DNA of 9,347 nucleotides from contig WYEI01000247.1 of NCBI GenBank assembly GCA_009903905.1, positions 1 to 9,347 of the forward strand. The letters are read 5' to 3'. Position numbers and translations under genes: made by a program. Below the pieces are notes generated by a model. It had not been told where the DNA came from, made no database searches, and saw nothing but the letters and a program-made list of their open reading frames with translations. Source of the stretch: Pyrobaculum sp. (GTDB lineage Archaea > Thermoproteota > Thermoprotei > Thermoproteales > Thermoproteaceae). Positions 6,137 through 9,347 of the stretch are shown piece by piece; the stretch's first letter is position 1; each line of letters opens with the position of its first letter.

Positions 6137-6144
6137 CCGTTAAG

Positions 6145-6194
6145 TAGTTTTTAAGATAAACGAAAAGTTTATATAACTAAGAAAAATTTAAATA
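6145..6194 (+). promoter_or_regulatory. tfb promoter region with three tandem A/T boxes
   Basis: Three TATA-like elements precede tfb: TAGTTTTTAAG (6145-6155), TTTATATA (6168-6175) with CGAAAAG (6161-6167) directly before it as a near-consensus BRE, and ATTTAAAT (6186-6193). The middle one is the best promoter, about 29 bases before the ATG, giving a leader of zero to a few bases. The first would give a leader of about 25 bases; the third would start inside the gene or act as a binding site. Confidence 0.6.
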
Positions 6195-6200
6195 CTCGCC

Positions 6201-7202
6201 ATGTCTTCGGGCAACCCACCTTCCTCGGGGAAACCGTTAAAACTCCGCATCAATAGGGATAGTGAGGGATATTTAAGCCTTGTCACGGACACCGGCGAAG
6301 TTTACCGATGCCCCATCTGCGGCAACGATAGGTTCGTCTACAACTACGAAAGAGGAGAAGTCGTCTGTATAGTATGCGGCGCGGTGGTGCAGGAGCAGTT
6401 GCTCGACCTTGGACCTGAGTGGAGGGCTTTTACTTCTGAGGAGAAGGGCCAGAGGGCACGCACCGGCGCACCTCTCACGCGCCTCATCTCAGAGGCGCTT
6501 ACTACGGTGATTGATTGGAGGGACAAGGACGTCTCGGGCAAGGAGCTGGACATAAAACGCAAGCTGGAGGTTATTAGGCTGAGGAAGTGGCAGACTAGAG
6601 CCCGCGTCCAGACGTCATACGAGAGAAACTTCATCCAAGCGGCACAGGAGCTGGAGAGGCTGAGAAGCGCCATGGGCATACCCAGGCCGTGTATAGAACA
6701 GGCCCTAGAGATCTACAGACAAGCGCTGGAGAAGGAGCTTGTAAGAGGCAGATCCGTAGAGGCCATGGCCGCCGCGGCGCTTTACATGGCTTGCCGCATG
6801 ATGAAAATGCCAAGGCCATTAGACGAACTTGTGCGGTACACCAAGGCGTCTAGAAGAGAGGTGGCCCGTTGCTACCGTCTGCTCCTTCGAGAGCTAAACG
6901 TCAAGGTGCCAATAAGCGACCCCGTGTTGTACATCTCCAGAATAGCCGAGCAGCTGAAGCTAAGCGGCGAGGTTGTGAAGACGGCAATTGAAATCTTGCA
7001 GAAGGCGAAGAGGGCTGGGATAACGGCAGGAAAAGACCCTGCCGGCCTCGCCGCCGCAGCTGTCTACATAGCCTCCCTAATGCACGGCGATAACAGGACT
7101 CAGAAAGACTTTGCAGTAGCCGCCGGCGTCACAGAGGTTACGGTCCGCAACAGATACAAAGAGCTTGCAAAAGCCCTGAACATAAAGGTCCCGGTAAAGT
7201 AA
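6201..7202 (+). CDS. tfb: Transcription initiation factor TFB (archaeal TFIIB)
   Basis: 333 residues. TFB recruits RNA polymerase to TBP-bound promoters and reads the BRE. The N-terminal zinc ribbon is CPICGN (37-42) paired with CIVCG (56-60), ligands C37, C40, C56 and C59. The linker with LGPEWRAFTSEEKGQRARTGAP (70-91) is the B-reader/B-linker region. Two cyclin-like repeats follow, about 140-235 and 240-330. The helix-turn-helix TEVTVRNRYKEL (311-322) in the second repeat corresponds to the BRE-recognition element. A roughly 30-residue N-terminal extension precedes the ribbon; no in-frame start lies closer to the ribbon, so ATG 6201 is kept. It sits 64 bp after rfcS and 23 bp before the HIT-like gene, with its own strong promoter. 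Other TFB paralogues may exist elsewhere in the genome. Confidence 0.97.
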   Translation: MSSGNPPSSGKPLKLRINRDSEGYLSLVTDTGEVYRCPICGNDRFVYNYERGEVVCIVCGAVVQEQLLDLGPEWRAFTSEEKGQRARTGAPLTRLISEALTTVIDWRDKDVSGKELDIKRKLEVIRLRKWQTRARVQTSYERNFIQAAQELERLRSAMGIPRPCIEQALEIYRQALEKELVRGRSVEAMAAAALYMACRMMKMPRPLDELVRYTKASRREVARCYRLLLRELNVKVPISDPVLYISRIAEQLKLSGEVVKTAIEILQKAKRAGITAGKDPAGLAAAAVYIASLMHGDNRTQKDFAVAAGVTEVTVRNRYKELAKALNIKVPVK

Positions 7203-7225
7203 TTAACCGAAGTTTTTCCTAAGAT

Positions 7226-7540
7226 GTGGTCTCAATTGAAGTGCCGGACAAGCCGTTTAACGGGGGTCACCTAGTCATAAAGGCGGATAGGCCTGTTTTT
7301 GATATGGAAGAAAAAGAGATAGTTGCGTTGAAAAGAATTCTAGACAAGTTGATAGCTGTTGAGAAACGGAAATTAAAGCCAGAGGGGTTTAACATCTACA
7401 TCTCTAATAGCGATGTGCACCTAGTGCCCCGTTGGTGCGGCGATATAAACGTGGCGTTTTTCGGCGACATTAAAGTGATCCCTATATCCAAGGAGTACGT
7501 CGAAGAAATAATTAAAGATGTGGAGGAGTTGTTTCTATGA
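7226..7540 (+). CDS. Degenerate, N-terminally short HIT-like protein
   Basis: 104 residues aligning by eye to archaeal HIT-domain nucleotide hydrolases from the beta-strand KPFNGGHLVIKADRPV (9-24) through helix MEEKEIVALKRILDKL and KPEGFNIYIS, then VHLVPRWCGDINVAFFGDIKVIP (64-86). The first roughly 30 residues of a normal HIT protein, often with a CxxC, are absent. The Gly-rich loop after GFNI is deleted, and the triad HxHxH appears as N61-S-D63-V-H65. Thus the nucleophilic histidine is aspartate and only the last histidine remains, so ordinary nucleotidyl hydrolase activity is unlikely. Start GTG follows tfb by 23 bp with no Shine-Dalgarno; AATTAACC at 7201-7208 is a weak TATA candidate, and cotranscription with tfb is equally possible. 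The stop overlaps the next start as ATGA. Confidence 0.7.
   Translation: MVSIEVPDKPFNGGHLVIKADRPVFDMEEKEIVALKRILDKLIAVEKRKLKPEGFNIYISNSDVHLVPRWCGDINVAFFGDIKVIPISKEYVEEIIKDVEELFL
7522..7526 (+). promoter_or_regulatory. Shine-Dalgarno of the membrane-anchored protein gene
   Basis: GGAGG, extendable to GGAGGAG, lies 10 bases before the ATG at 7537, the same spacing and coupling as at rfcS. It fixes this start. Confidence 0.6.
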
Positions 7541-7875
7541 ACTTGACGCTTGAGATCTTAGGTGCTCTTATAGTCGCCACGTTAGGTGTGTACTTGATGC
7601 AGAGAATGCAACATGATTATAGACTAATTAAGATTTTTAAAAATTATCCGATTCCACCGACGTTAAAAGTGGGTGGCATAGTAGATCTTGAAAAATTGTA
7701 TATATTTATACAAAATTTTAAGTATAAAATAGAGACTAGGGGAAACGTCAACGTGGAGTCTGGGGATCACATAATTAGGGTTGCTTCGGGGCCTGGAGAG
7801 GTTGTCATATCTCTAAGCGCTTGGGGATATCTTGACTTCTATAAAGTAGAGCGTGCTATAAAGATTATAGATTGA
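7537..7875 (+). CDS. Hypothetical single-span membrane protein coupled to the HIT-like gene
   Basis: 112 residues, no family recognised. Residues 5-22 (LEILGALIVATLGVYLMQ) form one hydrophobic helix followed by basic residues (R23, R29, K32, K35), consistent with an N-terminal anchor and a cytoplasmic soluble domain by the positive-inside rule. The remaining 75 residues look like a small alpha/beta domain: VDLEKLYIFIQNFKYKIE, DHIIRVASGPGEVVISLSAWGYLDFYKVERAIKI. The ATG overlaps the stop of the HIT-like gene and has a Shine-Dalgarno, so the two proteins are probably made together and may interact. The last codon abuts the stop of the opposing gene with no spacer. Confidence 0.75.
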   Translation: MNLTLEILGALIVATLGVYLMQRMQHDYRLIKIFKNYPIPPTLKVGGIVDLEKLYIFIQNFKYKIETRGNVNVESGDHIIRVASGPGEVVISLSAWGYLDFYKVERAIKIID

Positions 7876-8184
7876 TTAAGTCTGTATTTGTCTGAATATT
7901 ATTAAAATTTGTGTATCCCATATAACAAAGAACATATATGAGACCACGGGGACAATAGAAAGCGTTGTAAAAGACAGCAGAAGCCCTATGGAGTCTATTA
8001 GGAGTATGAGTCCAACTAGCACGAACCCTACCTCCCCCTCTTGTATCATCCGTATAAGCAAGGCAGAGATAGCCATGAGGATGCAGCTAACCAACAGCAC
8101 AGGGTCAAACCTTTGGGTTGTGAAGAATACGACGAGAGACACGAATAGCTTAAACATGGCCGCCGTGGCAAGTGCTCTGTGCAT
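7876..8184 (-). CDS. Small four-helix integral membrane protein, unknown function
   Basis: 102 residues, almost entirely hydrophobic, with likely helices at about 5-22, 28-45, 52-72 and 76-98. Short connecting loops carry few charges (QRFD 24-27, RMIQEGE 45-51), and single acidic residues lie within helices 3 and 4 (D64, D90). No signal peptide or recognised family. Start ATG 8184 is supported by a TATA-like box (TTATTTA on the minus strand, 8206-8212) centred about 24 bases upstream. The gene points away from rpl13e. Its stop TAA directly abuts that of the convergent membrane-anchored protein gene. Confidence 0.75.
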   Translation of the reverse strand: MHRALATAAMFKLFVSLVVFFTTQRFDPVLLVSCILMAISALLIRMIQEGEVGFVLVGLILLIDSIGLLLSFTTLSIVPVVSYMFFVIWDTQILIIFRQIQT

Positions 8185-8205
8185 CTATTGGTGTTAAAGC
8201 TGTGG

Positions 8206-8212
8206 TAAATAA
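8206..8212 (-). promoter_or_regulatory. TATA-like box of the small membrane protein gene
   Basis: TTATTTA on the minus strand is centred about 24 bases before the ATG at 8184, fitting a leaderless start. It lies 18 bases from the divergent rpl13e TATA box, so the two promoters are back to back. Confidence 0.5.
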
Positions 8213-8223
8213 GCTTGCCGCAA

Positions 8224-8238
8224 GCTAAAATTTATAAA
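8224..8238 (+). promoter_or_regulatory. BRE and TATA box of rpl13e
   Basis: TTTATAAA (8231-8238) preceded by GCTAAAA (8224-8230) is one of the best promoters in the window. It is centred about 24.5 bases before the ATG at 8259, consistent with strong, leaderless expression of a ribosomal protein gene. Confidence 0.7.
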
Positions 8239-8258
8239 CAGTTTAATCCCTAGAGTCG

Positions 8259-8738
8259 ATGACTAATGCGCCTAAACCGCTTGTTAAGGCCCCCGTCCGC
8301 ATAACTAGCGGCGGATTAGTTAGGTGGAAGACTGGGAGAGGCTTCTCCATTGCGGAGATAAAGGCGGTAGGTCTAAACGTTGAACAAGCAAGGCTTCTCG
8401 GCATACCAGTTGACGAGAGGAGGGACACCTCGTGGCCGCAGAACGTAGAAATGTTGAGGAAATGGCTACTCGACGTTCTTGAGGGGAGAATTACGCCGCC
8501 TGAGCCCTCGCTCCCCGAGGCTGTTAGGGTTAAGCCCAAGAGGGGCAGGGCGTTTAGAGGCCTCACCGCGGCCGGCAGAAAGTCGCGCGGCCTGGTCTCC
8601 ACCAAATACAAAGAGACTCACAACTACAAGTTCAAGAAGAAGGCCAAGGAGAGGAGGCTTAAGAAGAGGCACGAGGCCACTAAGGGCCTTGGCAACGTGT
8701 TGAGGATATCAAGGATTATTAACGCCCGGAAGAAGTAG
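8259..8738 (+). CDS. rpl13e: Ribosomal protein L13e (large subunit)
   Basis: 159 residues. L13e is a large-subunit protein shared by eukaryotes and some archaea, including Thermoproteales. The diagnostic core is residues 12-72: PVRI, the [14 protein letters not shown] signature (26-39), then [30 protein letters not shown]. The remaining 65 or so residues are very basic ([26 protein letters not shown]) and resemble an rRNA-binding tail. It ends in KK, with stop TAG at 8736 directly abutting the stop of the convergent regulator gene. The ATG is well placed relative to a strong promoter. High lysine/arginine content and promoter strength fit a highly expressed ribosomal gene. Confidence 0.95.
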   Translation: MTNAPKPLVKAPVRITSGGLVRWKTGRGFSIAEIKAVGLNVEQARLLGIPVDERRDTSWPQNVEMLRKWLLDVLEGRITPPEPSLPEAVRVKPKRGRAFRGLTAAGRKSRGLVSTKYKETHNYKFKKKAKERRLKKRHEATKGLGNVLRISRIINARKK

Positions 8739-9347
8739 CTATAACTGTCTAAGGTTTTCTATTAGTTTCTCTATTGGTAGGCTTGTAACTGCAAGCGGTA
8801 TGTAGCCTCTTTTTGCGATCTCGACGGCCAGAGGATCCACGGCCTCTGGTTTAATGCCGTGAAGCACAACCACCGCAGGTTTTATGCTCAAGACAGAAGA
8901 CATAGACTTGATGGCTATCATTGGGGATCTCCCCGTGGACACCTTGGTAAATATGGCTGCACGTTGCGTCGTGCTTCCGTAGAGCCTCACGTATTCAACA
9001 GGCGGGACCTCTAACACGAGCTTAACGCTGTCAACGACGGTGTATCCGTGCACGTCAAGACCAGAGGGAGGACGTACAAGCACCTCCGCCTCTATGGCCT
9101 GGAGAAAAGCGGAGACAGGTACGGGCTCGCTGAACTCCCTCATGTCGAGCACGGCAAGCCAGAACTTCTCCCTCAGAAGTTGCCTCTCCAGCAGATTTAT
9201 CACCAACCCCCCACGCTCTAGGTCTGTATCTATCAGGGCTTGTACGAATTTCTTGACGAAGCGGGAGCCGGGGAACTTCCGCCGCCCGGACTCGTAGTCG
9301 CTTATCACGCTGGGGGATGTATTCAGCTTGGTTGCTATGGCGGTTTG
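8739..9347 (-). CDS. XRE-type HTH transcriptional regulator of the archaeal COG1709 type, 5'-truncated by window edge
   Basis: The frame remains open through the right edge, so GTG 9308 is not the true start; 202 residues are visible. Residues 1-23 (QTAIATKLNTSPSVISDYES, then GRR) are the second half of a classic helix-turn-helix of the XRE/Cro type, followed by KFPGSRFVKKFVQALIDTD, as in archaeal regulators I place in COG1709. The C-terminal domain has LDMREFSEPVPVSAFLQAIEAE, HGYTVVDSVKLVLE and the distinctive LYGSTTQRAAIFTKVSTGRS (visible residues 122-141), then a VVVLHG strand and a PLAV strand. Ligand and targets are unknown; the C-terminal domain may sense a small molecule. No signal or membrane segment is seen. 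Confidence 0.85.
   Translation of the reverse strand, partial: QTAIATKLNTSPSVISDYESGRRKFPGSRFVKKFVQALIDTDLERGGLVINLLERQLLREKFWLAVLDMREFSEPVPVSAFLQAIEAEVLVRPPSGLDVHGYTVVDSVKLVLEVPPVEYVRLYGSTTQRAAIFTKVSTGRSPMIAIKSMSSVLSIKPAVVVLHGIKPEAVDPLAVEIAKRGYIPLAVTSLPIEKLIENLRQL

Noticed and set aside
6798..6804. ATGATGA, a perfect C box, inside tfb, as a possible C/D-box sRNA
   Set aside because: No D' or D box (CTGA) follows within the expected 50-70 bases, and the bases encode a conserved-looking stretch of the first cyclin repeat.
7224..7226. ATG at 7224 as the start of the gene after tfb
   Set aside because: It is in another frame and reaches a stop after 16 codons; the overlapping GTG at 7226 opens the HIT-like frame.
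9306..9308. GTG at 9308 (minus strand) as the start of the XRE regulator
   Set aside because: Thirteen codons upstream in frame encode the rest of a helix-turn-helix (QTAIATKLNTSPS), so the true start is beyond the right edge.
1..9347. Mobile elements, CRISPR arrays, inteins or defence islands
   Set aside because: No transposase, integrase, target-site repeats, spaced direct repeats, intein motifs or toxin/antitoxin families were seen; tfb, rfcS and icd are uninterrupted.

Overview
The window looks like the chromosome of a hyperthermophilic crenarchaeon of the Thermoproteaceae, most likely Pyrobaculum or a close relative. The reasons are an archaeal gene set (NMD3, TFB, RFC small subunit, ribosomal protein L13e, a Drg/Obg-type GTPase with a TGS domain), very tight packing, GTG starts, and TATA-like boxes about 23-29 bases upstream of start codons, as expected for mostly leaderless mRNAs. 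The genus is my inference; no rRNA or tRNA is present to test it.

Layout. 1-591 is the 3' part of an NMD3-family gene (+), cut by the left edge. An AT-rich gap (592-741) with a terminator-like hairpin and a promoter leads to a GNAT acetyltransferase (742-1215, +). One base further, on the opposite strand, lies NADP-type isocitrate dehydrogenase (1217-2536, -). A 25-46 bp divergent region holding one central A/T box separates icd from a short crotonase-fold protein (2562 or 2583 to 3257, +), followed by a Drg-like GTPase with atypical G motifs (3293-4459, +). Next comes the largest non-coding stretch (4460-4742), GC-rich, with a strong interrupted hairpin and no convincing gene.

The central block is informational. 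A small conserved-looking protein (4743-5180) is translationally coupled by an ATGA overlap to rfcS, the clamp-loader small subunit (5177-6136). tfb (6201-7202) follows, with three A/T boxes upstream, then a degenerate HIT-fold protein (7226-7540) coupled to a single-span membrane protein (7537-7875).

The right part has a four-helix membrane protein (7876-8184, -), ribosomal protein L13e (8259-8738, +) and an XRE-type transcriptional regulator (8739-9347, -) whose 5' end is beyond the window.

The content is mainly housekeeping: translation/ribosome maturation (NMD3, L13e, perhaps the GTPase), DNA replication (RFC), transcription initiation (TFB, XRE regulator) and the TCA cycle (IDH). I see no mobile element, CRISPR array, tRNA or rRNA, and no clear new multi-gene system. 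The most unusual features are the structured unexplained stretch at 4460-4712, the HIT-like protein that has lost its catalytic histidine, strong shifts in strand composition inside rfcS and in GC content inside nmd3, apparent sharing of one TATA-like box by divergent genes, and three convergent gene pairs that abut with 0-1 bp between stop codons.
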